From: Clostridia bacterium
GTDB taxonomy: Bacteria; Bacillota; Clostridia; Oscillospirales; Acutalibacteraceae
Reading direction: 5' to 3'
Length of the DNA: 64,000 bases
Assembly: GCA_017409845.1 (NCBI GenBank)
Contig: JAFQRY010000029.1
Span: forward strand, 96,803 to 160,802
Part shown: positions 18,401 to 26,299 of the stretch, one piece after another
How the letters are laid out: the number at the start of each line of letters is the position of its first letter
Numbering within the stretch: position 1 is the stretch's first letter
Notes under the pieces: generated by a model
What the model was told of the DNA's origin: nothing
Database searches by the model: none
Seen by the model: the letters and a program-made list of their open reading frames with translations, nothing else
Position numbers and translations under genes: made by a program

Positions 18401-18570
18401 TATTGATCGAGGCCGCCGATAATGTTGAGCAGCGTTGTTTTACCGCAGCCCGAATGTCCGAGAATTGAAACAAATTCGTTTCTGCGGAACTCGATATTGA
18501 CGCCCTTGAGAGCAACAACCTTAGTGTCGCCCGTAGGGTATTCCTTGACGATATTTTTCAGTTTGAGCAT
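15442..18570 (-). CDS. ABC transporter, ATPase fused to FtsX-type permease (MacB-like)
   Basis: Protein of 1042 residues from ATG 18570, preceded by AAGAGG; the longer frame has no better site. The N-terminal ATPase (about 1-225) has Walker A GHSGCGKTT, Q-loop FQNYNLIP, signature MSGGQMQRVAIARAL and Walker B ILLADEPTGALD. It belongs to the LolD/MacB class. A membrane helix (about 275-300), a very large extracytoplasmic region (about 300-885, with a Pro/Glu repeat PEPEPEPEPEP near 820) and three more helices with the FtsX motif (VLERTKEIGILRAIGASKRDI) follow. These mechanotransmission-type transporters typically handle antimicrobial peptides or act on envelope proteins. It is divergent from, and probably repressed by, the TetR gene at 18703. 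Confidence 0.92.
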   Translation of the reverse strand: MLKLKNIVKEYPTGDTKVVALKGVNIEFRRNEFVSILGHSGCGKTTLLNIIGGLDQYTSGDLIIEGKSTKDFRDGDWDGYRNHSVGFVFQNYNLIPHQSVLSNVELALTLSGVSKSERKQRAKEALEKVGLGDQLNKKPNQMSGGQMQRVAIARALVNNPEILLADEPTGALDSETSVQIMDLLKEISKEKLVVMVTHNPELADEYSTRIIRLVDGAIVDDTNPYNTEDAAKHEKTRAEKKSEKKEAKKNKKPSMSFFTALTLSLNNLMTKKMRTFLTSFAGSIGIIGIALILSLSSGFQAYIDSIQQETLTSYPMMIEKTAMDMNAIMGGMAATTSGEITHGLDKVYSNTMASSMMESFSSEIWINDLKSFKEYLDSEACNIDDYASSIQYTYGGKLNIYSADTSNGLNQVFPSPMISIMNSMIGSINTGGMQIDTSMLASMEKTMNSWQELIDNKELLNDQYEVVSGKWPEAYNEVVLIIDKNNEISDIAIQGLGLTTQEEMMQAFMAMQNGETLEAKKFEIEYEDILNKTFKIVLEPDYFSYNEETKTWDDMRGDEEYVKNLINNGEEIKVVGIVRPADDSIMVTAMGAIGYTTALTEHVINATNECEIVKQQKANPEIDVFTGIYFDEEKRAQAKAEAAKAPAASNVSVALDPQINTAEFDALSDTPKASSMKLTAANAPAAKPTATEGMPDFSQFPEVSEEEIYASIDSTYSGEEAEKMKRTVELMLKSVLSISERRELVGYLDEMLAGQEIEGMGQISGDQALTFLSMMDRSTKLKMLNAIMSGELGGVAPPPAGGEETPDTPAEGETPQAPEEVIPEPEPEPEPEPLAKSYEEALSLLGVADLQTPQSIYIYPLDFESKDIISDEITKYNDAKTAEGNEDSAIKYTDYVGLLLSSVTTIINIISYVLIAFVAISLVVSSIMIGIITYISVLERTKEIGILRAIGASKRDISRVFNAETLIVGFVSGSLGILSTLLMIIPINALIEHLTSLPNIAQLPTDGAIALVVISMTLTFISGLIPAKIASRKDPVVALRTE

Positions 18571-18602
18571 AAAAATACCTCTTGACAAAGTAATTTTTGG
18601 GT

Positions 18603-18685
18603 GTTACACTTGTAACAGTAACAATTGTAACATTAGTTTATGAATAAATCATCAACAAAATCTGTAAAATTCATTTGATGTTACA
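18603..18685. promoter_or_regulatory. TetR operators between ABC transporter and regulator
   Basis: GTTACA-CT-TGTAAC (18603-18616) is an exact inverted repeat. A near-palindrome GTAACAATTGTAAC (18618-18631) follows, and a further GTTACA half-site lies at 18680-18685. They cover the promoter region of the divergent genes, as expected for TetR-family operators. Confidence 0.65.
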
Positions 18686-18702
18686 AAAAGAAGGGAATTG
18701 TA

Positions 18703-19257
18703 ATGGTAAAAGTTAACGAAGTTAATGTTCTGACCAAGGAATGCATCGTAACTGCATTGCTCAGACTTATGGAAAACAACAGCTATGCGAGCATTTCAAT
18801 AACAGACATAACCAATGTTGCGGGAGTTTCAAGAATGGCTTATTACCGCAACTACAAAAGCAAGGATGATATCCTGATAAATCATCTTGTTGACCGTGAA
18901 AAGCTGCTTCTCAACGAGCTTCACGGCGAAAGTGCAGAGGATTTGCGAGGAATGATAATGATTCTTTCGGGTTTTTTTCAGGAGAATGTCGATGTTATCA
19001 AAGCGATTTATGATGCGGGTCTCGGCAACAGACTGACCGATATGCTCGGAGAAAGAATTTATAATTATTTTCCCGTTGCAATCGAAGAAAGAGCGGGCAA
19101 ATATGCCGTTCAGTTTTATGTCGGTGCCGTGCTTGCGGTTTTCAAGCGTTGGTTTGATAACGGAATGGTTGAATCTGTTGAAGAGATTTCAGACATTCTC
19201 TGCAGGCTTATCAACGTCAAGGGTGCGGCGGATTTTCTTGTTTTTCCGAAGGCGTAA
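18703..19257 (+). CDS. TetR-family regulator
   Basis: Protein of 184 residues. The N-terminal helix-turn-helix (about residues 10-55: ALLRLMENNSYASISITDITNVAGVSRMAYYRNYKSKDDIL, quoted in parts) is of the TetR type with the usual Y-R-N-Y/F-K-S-K-D end. The rest is a helical ligand-binding and dimerisation domain without a recognisable ligand signature. An AAGGGA ribosome binding site precedes the start. Divergent transcription from the MacB-like transporter, with tandem TGTTACA palindromes between them, suggests it represses both itself and the transporter until an inducer binds. Confidence 0.9.
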   Translation: MVKVNEVNVLTKECIVTALLRLMENNSYASISITDITNVAGVSRMAYYRNYKSKDDILINHLVDREKLLLNELHGESAEDLRGMIMILSGFFQENVDVIKAIYDAGLGNRLTDMLGERIYNYFPVAIEERAGKYAVQFYVGAVLAVFKRWFDNGMVESVEEISDILCRLINVKGAADFLVFPKA

Positions 19258-19273
19258 TATCACATAATCCAAG

Positions 19274-19304
19274 CGGGCAGCTTTTTGAAGCTGTCCGTTT
19301 TTTT
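19274..19304 (+). terminator. terminator of the TetR gene
   Basis: Stem CGGGCAGCTT / AAGCTGTCCG (one G-U pair), then seven T. Confidence 0.9.
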
Positions 19305-19308
19305 GCTG

Positions 19309-19345
19309 TAAAAAACGAAGCTCAGAAATCAACTGAACTTCGTTT
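19309..19345 (-). terminator. terminator of the radical SAM gene
   Basis: On the minus strand: AACGAAG-TTCAG...CTGA-CTTCGTT stem followed by TTTTTT. Confidence 0.85.
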
Positions 19346-19351
19346 GTTTTA

Positions 19352-20785
19352 TTATTCGGCTTTTTTCTCAAGCTCCGCACGTCCCTCGGGAGTGTCGCGG
19401 TAAAACTGAGTTTTAGGGTTGGGGTGTGAGGTTGAATTCCAGAGCTCCTCGGCAACGGGCTTCCATGCTGCTGCGAATTTATCGCATTTTGCACAGAGGG
19501 TTTCTGCACTTTCGGGCTCGATAAGATCGGTTGATTTTGCACCCGTTTCGGCAATGATTTTTCTCAGACAGTCGGGATTTTCGAGCATGGGACACGGTCT
19601 GAGATGATTGTCGTTGAACGGCTGATTATGCCAGTAAGCCCGGAAAAGAGGGCTTTTGAGACCTTCGATAATGGTTTTGCTTCTGATGTTTGAATCGGAA
19701 TAATGAATGAAAACGCAGGGCTCCATATCTCCCTCGGAATTGATGTGGAAATAGTTTCTGCCGCCTGCGATGCAGCCGCCGACATATTCGGCATCATTCT
19801 GGAAATCCATAACGAACATGGGCTTGCCGCTCTTTCCGTTTCTGACCCTGCGGAGCCATTTATACATATAAACTCTCTGCTCGGGAGTGGGAATGAGGTC
19901 AACAACGGCATCCTTTCCGATGGGCATGTAGTTGAAATAAAGACCGAAGAGAGAGCCTTTTTCAATCATAAGGTCAAGAAAATCGTCGCTTGTGACGGCG
20001 GGAATATTCTTGCTTGTGTAGCAAACGGAAATTCCGTAAAGCAGACCGTTCTTTTTGAGAAGATCCATAGCCTCGATTGTTGTTTTATAGGTACCGTCAC
20101 CTCTGCGGTAATCGTTGCTTTCCTCGGTTCCCTCAATGCTGAGAGCAAGGGTGAGGTTGCCGACATCCTTCATTTCATCGCAGAAAGCCTGGTCGATGAG
20201 AGTTGCGTTTGTGTATGCAAGAAATGCGCAGTCGGGATTTTCGCGGCAGAGGGTGAGAATTTCTTTTTTCTTTATAAGCGGTTCACCGCCGGTGAGCATA
20301 TAAAAATGAGTTCCGAGCTCGGTGCCCTGATTGACTATGCTTCTCATTTCGTCAAGCGAAAGATTTGACTTGTGACCGTATTCTGCAGACCAGCAGCCCT
20401 TGCACTTGAGATTGCATGCACTCGTGGGGTCAAAAAGCATGATGAAGGGAATATTGCATTTATATTTTTCTCTGTTTGCCCTGACAGCCTTTGTGCCGTT
20501 AACACCTGCACCCAAACCGAGAGCGAGAAGCATTTTCTTTATAACATCGCCGTCACAGTTGTTGATAATATTCATGGCAAAGGTTCGCCACACATTATCC
20601 TTATCCTGAATGGCTTTTCTGAAGGAATCAAAGTTTTTTTCGGGGAACGCACCGCCCATAAGCTTCTGAGCAAGGTCGATAAGCTTTATTATGTTTTCTT
20701 CGGGATTCTTTTTGACATATTTATAAATTCCGTCAAAAGCAACAGAAGCGGCAGCTCTTTCAACCTTCTCTTTTGCAGTCATCAT
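19352..20785 (-). CDS. radical SAM protein with C-terminal cysteine-rich region
   Basis: Protein of 477 residues. The radical SAM core (about 115-330) has the CNLKCKGC cluster motif (C-x3-C-x2-C) and the GGEPL SAM-binding motif. An N-terminal helical region of about 110 residues precedes it. The C-terminal part has several cysteines (GCIAGGRNYFHINSEGDMEPC, CPMLENPDC, CAKC) like the auxiliary-cluster region of SPASM/twitch enzymes. This suggests a second iron-sulfur cluster. The substrate is unknown, and no precursor peptide gene is apparent nearby. AGGAGGG lies upstream of two adjacent ATG codons. Divergent from the membrane/nucleoside hydrolase fusion gene, with AT-rich palindromes between them. 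Confidence 0.88.
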   Translation of the reverse strand: MMTAKEKVERAAASVAFDGIYKYVKKNPEENIIKLIDLAQKLMGGAFPEKNFDSFRKAIQDKDNVWRTFAMNIINNCDGDVIKKMLLALGLGAGVNGTKAVRANREKYKCNIPFIMLFDPTSACNLKCKGCWSAEYGHKSNLSLDEMRSIVNQGTELGTHFYMLTGGEPLIKKKEILTLCRENPDCAFLAYTNATLIDQAFCDEMKDVGNLTLALSIEGTEESNDYRRGDGTYKTTIEAMDLLKKNGLLYGISVCYTSKNIPAVTSDDFLDLMIEKGSLFGLYFNYMPIGKDAVVDLIPTPEQRVYMYKWLRRVRNGKSGKPMFVMDFQNDAEYVGGCIAGGRNYFHINSEGDMEPCVFIHYSDSNIRSKTIIEGLKSPLFRAYWHNQPFNDNHLRPCPMLENPDCLRKIIAETGAKSTDLIEPESAETLCAKCDKFAAAWKPVAEELWNSTSHPNPKTQFYRDTPEGRAELEKKAE

Positions 20786-20823
20786 TGGACTTTCCCTCCT
20801 TTTACAGTAACATATACTATATT

Positions 20824-20852
20824 AATATATCACAACAAGTTATTAATGTCTA
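20824..20852 (-). promoter_or_regulatory. radical SAM gene promoter
   Basis: On the minus strand: TAGACA, 17 bp, TATATT, with TGTGA directly before the -10. Confidence 0.6.
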
Positions 20853-20902
20853 CTAAAATTTTGTGAACAATTCGTTTTTTTCTTGCTTTATACCGATAAA
20901 GA

Positions 20903-20918
20903 TAGTATTATAATACTA
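20903..20918 (+). promoter_or_regulatory. -10 box inside a 16-bp palindrome
   Basis: TAGTATTATAATACTA is a perfect palindrome containing TATAAT at 20909-20914, about 40 bp before the fusion gene. TTTATA lies 16 bp upstream of the -10. It may be an operator that overlaps the promoter. Confidence 0.45.
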
Positions 20919-20953
20919 ATATATTATTGCGTTATTTCAAGGAAGGTATTCGG

Positions 20954-22594
20954 ATGAAACAAAAATTGCTCAGAGGCTCCCATGCAACGGGACTTGCCGT
21001 AAGGATTATCGTTTCTGTTCTGATAATTGCACTTATCATCTGGAAGTATGATGAATTCAAGAATATTGACATAAGAGCACTCGTTGAGGCAAGCTCGGGA
21101 GTTGTGGCTGCTGTTGCATCAATTCTCGGCATTTATCTGCTCAAATCGCTTGTGTTTGTTGTTCCCGCATCGCTGATTTATATTGCCGTGGGTCTTGCTT
21201 TTCCGACCCATTGGGCAATTCTTATCAACGCCGTCGGAATTCTTATTGAAATTTCCGCCACATATCTTTTCGGCATTATCATGGGCGGACCCTACGTTGT
21301 CAACAAGCTGAAAAAAATAAAATACGGCGACAAAATCCTTGAGCTTCACGGCAAAAACAAGCTTTCGGCAATTTTTGCAATCCGTTTTCTGCCGGTATTT
21401 CCGATTGATATAGTCAGCCTTTTCCTCGGAGCGGTCAGAATGAAATTTCTGCCCTATGTGCTTCTTTCGCTTGGCGGAATTCTTCCGAGAGTTATTCTTT
21501 TTACAATCCTCGGCGACGGACTTTATGATTATGTGCCCATGCAGAAGCTTGCGGCAATTGCGGCGGTGCTTCTTCCCGTTGCCCTTGTTATATGGGTTGT
21601 CAGATACGCAATGAAGTCAAAAAAGACTGAAGAAGAAAACGAAAAAGGACCTTTTGAGCCGCTTAAAAGCAGCCGCAGAAGCGTTATTTTCGATACGGAT
21701 ATCGGACCTGACTGCGATGATGCGGGTGCCTTTGCTGTAATGGCTTCGATGGCAAAAAAATATGATGTAAAAATCCTCGGTGCGGCAAACTGCACCTCAA
21801 ATTCTCACGGCACGGATGCTCTTGCCGTTCTTTCGGAGCATTTCGGGCTTGACATTCCCCTCGGTGAACATAAGGGATATGAGGTTCTTCCCGACGGCAG
21901 TAAATATAATAAAAGTCTTGCGAAAAAATATAATATAACGGCAAAGAAAAAAAGCTCAGCCACGGAGTTCTATAAAAAGCTTCTCTCAAAAGCAGAGAAC
22001 GATTCCGTAACGGTCATCACCGTCGGAACGCTCACCAACATTGCGGAAATCCTTGAAAAAGAGCCGAAGCTTTTCAATTTAAAGGTCAATTCAATCGTTG
22101 CCATGGCAGGAAAATTTCCCTCGGGCAAGGAATTCAATATCGAATCGGATATCGGTGCGGCAAAATATGTTTTTGAGAATTTCAGAAATGTTATTGTCTG
22201 CTCGGGATTTGAAATCGGTCATGGCATAATTACGGGCTTTGCACAAAAGCCCATGCAGGAAAATCCCGTTTATGACTGCTACAGGGATTACCTCGGCGGA
22301 AAAGAGCCTTATCTGCGTGACAGCTGGGATCTGACCGCCGTTCAGTATGCGTTTGAGGGTAATTCGGATTATTATTCGCTCTCAAAGTCCGTGAAAATCA
22401 CCGTTTCCGATGACGGCACGGTGACGGCGGAAAAGGATAAATATTCAAACAGATATTACATTATACAAAAAGCAAAAAACAGCGAAATTGCCGCATATCT
22501 CAACACAATCCTTGTTGAGGACTGTGTTATTGACAACAGTGACGGCGAAATGTATAATGTTGATACCGAAAACCAGAAAGGATTGGTTACATGA
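20954..22594 (+). CDS. fusion: TVP38/DedA-type membrane domain + nucleoside hydrolase-like domain
   Basis: Protein of 546 residues from ATG 20954 (AAGGAAGG upstream; the longer frame lacks a site). Residues about 1-215 form a multi-helix membrane domain of the SNARE-associated/TVP38 type. Its hallmark is FAIRFLPVFPIDIVSLFLGAVRM (quoted in parts), plus a GGILPRVILFTILG segment. After a charged linker, residues about 230-540 resemble inosine-uridine nucleoside hydrolases: the calcium-binding start FDTDIGPDCDDAGAF is a variant of DTDxGxDDA, and a late SWDLTAVQYAF replaces the usual HDPLA. An N-glycosidase activity on nucleosides is plausible but not proven. Its stop overlaps the start of the next gene by 4 bp, so the two are translationally coupled. 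Confidence 0.85.
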   Translation: MKQKLLRGSHATGLAVRIIVSVLIIALIIWKYDEFKNIDIRALVEASSGVVAAVASILGIYLLKSLVFVVPASLIYIAVGLAFPTHWAILINAVGILIEISATYLFGIIMGGPYVVNKLKKIKYGDKILELHGKNKLSAIFAIRFLPVFPIDIVSLFLGAVRMKFLPYVLLSLGGILPRVILFTILGDGLYDYVPMQKLAAIAAVLLPVALVIWVVRYAMKSKKTEEENEKGPFEPLKSSRRSVIFDTDIGPDCDDAGAFAVMASMAKKYDVKILGAANCTSNSHGTDALAVLSEHFGLDIPLGEHKGYEVLPDGSKYNKSLAKKYNITAKKKSSATEFYKKLLSKAENDSVTVITVGTLTNIAEILEKEPKLFNLKVNSIVAMAGKFPSGKEFNIESDIGAAKYVFENFRNVIVCSGFEIGHGIITGFAQKPMQENPVYDCYRDYLGGKEPYLRDSWDLTAVQYAFEGNSDYYSLSKSVKITVSDDGTVTAEKDKYSNRYYIIQKAKNSEIAAYLNTILVEDCVIDNSDGEMYNVDTENQKGLVT

Positions 22595-23559
22595 AAACCT
22601 TCAGAAGAATAACTGCAGCGATGCTTGCAATGCTTATGCTTCTCGGATTTGCTGCCTGCGGCGGTAACACCGACGGAGAAGAAACCGATATTCTGACCGA
22701 AACGGCAACGAGTTATATCAGAGATACAAAAACAAAAATTGCCGCTCTCAACGGAATACCCGGCCTCAGCATTTCAAAATTTGCAAGCGATAGAGAATAT
22801 AATTACGAAACAAGCTATCACGATACTGAAGCAGAGATTGCCGACCTTATCAGAAACGGCGGTGCGGATATGGCGGTTATGCCGCTTGACTCAGCCGCAA
22901 AGCTTTATAATGAAACAAGCGGAGCGGTTCAGCTTCTTTCGGTCACCACCTGCGGATATTATCATGTTCTTGAAAAAGGCGAAAAGATAAAGAGCGTTGC
23001 CGATCTCAACGGTAAAACCGTTTATGCCGCATATAAGGGTACGGGCTTTGAGGCGGTTGCCGCTCACATTCTGAAAGAAAACGGAGTTGACCCCGAAAAA
23101 ATTCAGTTCAAAGCAACCGATAAAGAGGTTGCACAGCTTACCGCAGACGGCACGGCAGAAATTCTGATTCTTCCCGAGCCTTATGCATCAAAGGTGCTTA
23201 ATAATGAAACGGAATACAGAAAAGCTCTTGACCTTAACGCCGAGTGGAATAAAATCAGCGAAGCACCGCTTGCACAGACCGCTGTTGTTGCGAGAACGGA
23301 ATTTATCAACGCAAATCCCGATATCATCAGTGAATTCCTCAGTCTCGGCAAAATATCGGTCAACTATCTGAGAACAAACACCTACGCTGCACCCGTATTT
23401 CTTAACGACAAAGGCTTTGCCGAAACGGTTGAGCTTGCAACAGCAATGATTCCCGGAATCAACTTCAATTTCCTCAGCGGAGAGGAAATGAAAACTGCAG
23501 TTGGTGCTGTTCTTGCAGTCTGCGGAATAACGGTTGACGATGCATTTTATAAAGTATAA
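22591..23559 (+). CDS. ABC substrate-binding lipoprotein (NMT1/SsuA-like), orphan
   Basis: Protein of 322 residues with a signal peptide and lipobox LLGFAAC (Cys23), then a two-lobed periplasmic-binding fold. Typical motifs are DADMAVMPLDSAAKLYN-like text and DLNGKTVYAAYKGTGFEAVAAHIL (quoted in parts), as in NMT1/THI5/SsuA-type proteins. These bind thiamine precursors, sulfonates or nitrate. No permease or ATPase gene is adjacent, so it must pair with a transporter elsewhere or with the membrane domain of the coupled upstream protein. Ligand unknown; the neighbouring nucleoside hydrolase domain hints at a nucleoside- or base-related compound. The start overlaps the previous stop (ATGA). Confidence 0.85.
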   Translation: MKTFRRITAAMLAMLMLLGFAACGGNTDGEETDILTETATSYIRDTKTKIAALNGIPGLSISKFASDREYNYETSYHDTEAEIADLIRNGGADMAVMPLDSAAKLYNETSGAVQLLSVTTCGYYHVLEKGEKIKSVADLNGKTVYAAYKGTGFEAVAAHILKENGVDPEKIQFKATDKEVAQLTADGTAEILILPEPYASKVLNNETEYRKALDLNAEWNKISEAPLAQTAVVARTEFINANPDIISEFLSLGKISVNYLRTNTYAAPVFLNDKGFAETVELATAMIPGINFNFLSGEEMKTAVGAVLAVCGITVDDAFYKV

Positions 23560-23566
23560 AAAATTA

Positions 23567-23601
23567 TGAGGGACTGCAATGCAGCCCCTCAATTTTTTGT
23601 T
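23567..23601. terminator. bidirectional terminator
   Basis: TGAGGG-CTGC...GCAG-CCCTCA hairpin with a T6 run on the plus strand and AT-rich sequence on the other side, between two convergent genes. Confidence 0.75.
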
Positions 23602-23605
23602 AAAT

Positions 23606-24817
23606 TCAGCTGAGCTCGGGAATAAATGCGTTGTGGATTGCTGCAACAGCCTTGTCAGCATCATTGATGTCGATGAGAACGGAAATCTTGATTTCGCTGG
23701 TAGCAATCATCTGGATGTTGACATCTGTTTCAAAGAGTGCTTCAAACATCTTTGCTGCAATGCCGGGATGTGATTCCATGCCTGCACCTACAACGGAAAC
23801 CTTTGCAACATCTGTGTCGCAAACGATTTCAAGACCGCTGAGAAGGTCGAGACCCTTGAGAGTTTCAACTGTATCTTCAAGGTGTGCCTTGGTTGTTGTG
23901 AATGCGATATCCTTTGTGTCGCCTCTGCCGACTGACTGAAGGATGATATCAACGTTGATATTCTTTGCGGCAAGCTTGCCGAAGATTTTATATGCAATTC
24001 CGGGAATGTTGGGAACTCCGATTATTGAAACACGGGCAACATCCGTATCCTTTGTTACACCTCTTACGAGCATTTTTTCCATATCTGCTACCTCCTTGAC
24101 AATTGTACCGGGTGCACGCACAAGGCTTGAAAGCACCTCAAGCTTAACATTATATTTCTTAGCCATTTCAACCGAACGGTTGTTGAGAACCTGAGCACCG
24201 AGAGTTGCAAGCTCAAGCATTTCATCATATGTGATTTCGCTGAGCTTTATTGCACTCTTGATTTTTCTGGGGTCTGCGGTGTAAACACCCTCAACATCGG
24301 TGTAAATCTGGCAGCGGTCTGCATGCATTGCGGCTGCGATTGCAACTGCGCTTGTGTCTGAGCCGCCTCTGCCGAGAGTAGTTATATCATCATATTTGTT
24401 GAGACCCTGGAAGCCTGCAACAATAACGATATTTTTCTTTGCGAGCTCCATTTTGATGCGGTCTGCACTGACCTTCTTGATTCTTGCGGAGCCGTAAACC
24501 GAGTTGGTTGAGAAGCCTGCCTGCCAGCCGAGAAGCGAGCATGCGGAGTAGCCGAGGCTTTCGATAGCCATGGCAAGAAGTGAAATTGAAATCTGCTCGC
24601 CTGATGCGAGAAGCATATCCATTTCTCTTTTTGATGCGTTGGGATTGATTTCTTTTGCTTTGGCAATGAGGTCGTCGGTAGTATCGCCCTGAGCGGAAAC
24701 AACAACAACAACGTCGTTGCCTTCCTTGTAGGTGTCAGTAACGATTCTTGCAACATTCATTACTCTTTCGGCGTTTGCAACCGAGCTGCCGCCGAATTTC
24801 TGAACAATTAATGCCAT
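23606..24817 (-). CDS. lysC: aspartate kinase
   Basis: First enzyme of the aspartate family pathway (Lys, Met, Thr), 403 residues. The N-terminal kinase domain starts with IVQKFGGSSV and has GRGGSDTSAVAIA. Two C-terminal ACT domains (about 260-400) follow, including VSVVGAGMESHPGIAAKMF, where feedback amino acids bind. It starts from ATG with TAGGAGG 5-6 bases upstream and lies 37 bp after hom, forming a hom-lysC operon. No lysine riboswitch is visible upstream, so control is probably allosteric. The short plus-strand frames over this gene are shadows. Confidence 0.95.
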   Translation of the reverse strand: MALIVQKFGGSSVANAERVMNVARIVTDTYKEGNDVVVVVSAQGDTTDDLIAKAKEINPNASKREMDMLLASGEQISISLLAMAIESLGYSACSLLGWQAGFSTNSVYGSARIKKVSADRIKMELAKKNIVIVAGFQGLNKYDDITTLGRGGSDTSAVAIAAAMHADRCQIYTDVEGVYTADPRKIKSAIKLSEITYDEMLELATLGAQVLNNRSVEMAKKYNVKLEVLSSLVRAPGTIVKEVADMEKMLVRGVTKDTDVARVSIIGVPNIPGIAYKIFGKLAAKNINVDIILQSVGRGDTKDIAFTTTKAHLEDTVETLKGLDLLSGLEIVCDTDVAKVSVVGAGMESHPGIAAKMFEALFETDVNIQMIATSEIKISVLIDINDADKAVAAIHNAFIPELS

Positions 24818-24854
24818 AATATCCTCCTATAATAATGAAGCAATAATTAACGAA

Positions 24855-26093
24855 TTAATAGTTGGTGATTCTGATAACAGATTCAACCTTTGCATCCTTG
24901 ACGAGCTCAAGCTTTTCTGCAAGGTCCTTCTCTGAAAGAGAGCCTGTTACGAAAGCAATTTCGCCTTCGGGAGCATCCTGACGGGCAAGAAGGCTGATTT
25001 CGCCGAAAAGACCCGTGAACTTTGCAACCGCTGCCGCAGCATCGTCGGTGGTTGCTCTTATATAGAATGTATTTTCTGTTTCAAGATAATCCGCAACATA
25101 GCCTTCCTCGCTGTCCTGCCAGCCGAAGAACTTCTTGCGTTCCATGTGTCTTGCACAGTCGATAACATCGGCAACAACGGCACTTGCGGTGGGCATCTTT
25201 CCTGCACCCTTACCGTAGAACACAACATCGCCGATAGCGTCGCCGCGAACGAGAATTGCGTTGAAAACATCGTCAACCGAAGCAAGCTGGCTGTGATTCT
25301 GGATGAATGCGGGAGAAACCATAACGGAAACTCTGCCGTCCTCCATCTTCTTTGCCTTTGCAATGAGCTTGATTACGCCGCCCCATGCACGGGCATAGTC
25401 AACATCGGCAAGTGTGATTTTGCGGATGCCTTCGGTGTAAACAGCATCGGGATAAACATGCTTGCCGAAGCAGAGGGCTGCAAGAATGCAGATTTTTCTG
25501 CAGGCATCAAAGCCGTCAACGTCTGCGGACGGGTCACGCTCGGCATAGCCGTTTTTCTGAGCAAGAAGAAGTGCTTCGTCAAAGGTCATGCCGTCGGTAA
25601 TCATTTTGGTAAGAATAAAGTTTGTTGTGCCGTTGAGAATGCCTGCGATTTCGTCGATATCGTTTGCGGCAAGGCACTGGCTGATGGGACGGATGATGGG
25701 AATACCGCCGCCTACGCTTGCTTCAAAGAGGAAGTTAACGTTGTTTTCGTCTGCAACCTTGAGAAGCTCGCAGCCCTTTGCGGCAACAAGCTCTTTGTTG
25801 GAGGTTACAACATTTTTTCCTGCCTTGAGGCTTGCAAGAACATATTCATATGCGGGATGAAGTCCGCCCATGGTTTCAACAACAATCTTAACCTCGTCAT
25901 CCTCAACGATTTTTGAAAAATCAGTTATGAGAAGATGCTCGTAGGGGTCACCGGGAAAGGTACGGCGGTCAAGAATATATTTGAGCTCCATTTCGCTCTG
26001 CATACTCTTTTTGACAATGTGTTCGTGGTTTTTCTTGAGAAGCGTTGCAACGCCTGAGCCAACCACGCCGTATCCCATTATAGCTACATACAT
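24855..26093 (-). CDS. hom: homoserine dehydrogenase
   Basis: NAD(P)-dependent enzyme converting aspartate semialdehyde to homoserine, 412 residues. The N-terminal nucleotide-binding fold has MGYGVVGSGVATLL, and TSNKELVAAKG follows. The catalytic middle domain contains GGGIPIIRPI, LNGTTNFILTKM and DPSADVDGFDACRKI. The C-terminal ACT domain (about 335-410) would sense threonine. AAGGAGAGC lies 5 bases before the ATG. It is the first gene of hom-lysC; thrB and thrC are not in the window. Confidence 0.96.
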   Translation of the reverse strand: MYVAIMGYGVVGSGVATLLKKNHEHIVKKSMQSEMELKYILDRRTFPGDPYEHLLITDFSKIVEDDEVKIVVETMGGLHPAYEYVLASLKAGKNVVTSNKELVAAKGCELLKVADENNVNFLFEASVGGGIPIIRPISQCLAANDIDEIAGILNGTTNFILTKMITDGMTFDEALLLAQKNGYAERDPSADVDGFDACRKICILAALCFGKHVYPDAVYTEGIRKITLADVDYARAWGGVIKLIAKAKKMEDGRVSVMVSPAFIQNHSQLASVDDVFNAILVRGDAIGDVVFYGKGAGKMPTASAVVADVIDCARHMERKKFFGWQDSEEGYVADYLETENTFYIRATTDDAAAAVAKFTGLFGEISLLARQDAPEGEIAFVTGSLSEKDLAEKLELVKDAKVESVIRITNY

Positions 26094-26147
26094 ATAAAGC
26101 TCTCCTTTTATGTAAACATAGTATCAAAAATAAAATTATTGGATTTT

Positions 26148-26158
26148 ATTCTATCACA
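26148..26158 (-). promoter_or_regulatory. hom-lysC extended -10 promoter
   Basis: On the minus strand TGTGATAGAAT: TAGAAT -10 (26148-26153) with an extended TGTGA. The -35 (TTTATT at 17 bp) is weak. Confidence 0.55.
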
Positions 26159-26299
26159 AAAATTCAAAATAATAAAGCCCTAATTTAACTTTTATTAAAT
26201 TTTTGTATATTTTTTATAACATTAATTGCGTTTTACGGAAAAAAGGTGTAAACTAAACTATAAAATGAAGTACAGAAAGCCTTCGGGAGGTGTTTTATA

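Noticed and set aside
24855-26299. Lysine or other amino-acid riboswitch for hom-lysC
   Set aside because: The upstream region is short, AT-rich and without the conserved aptamer blocks.
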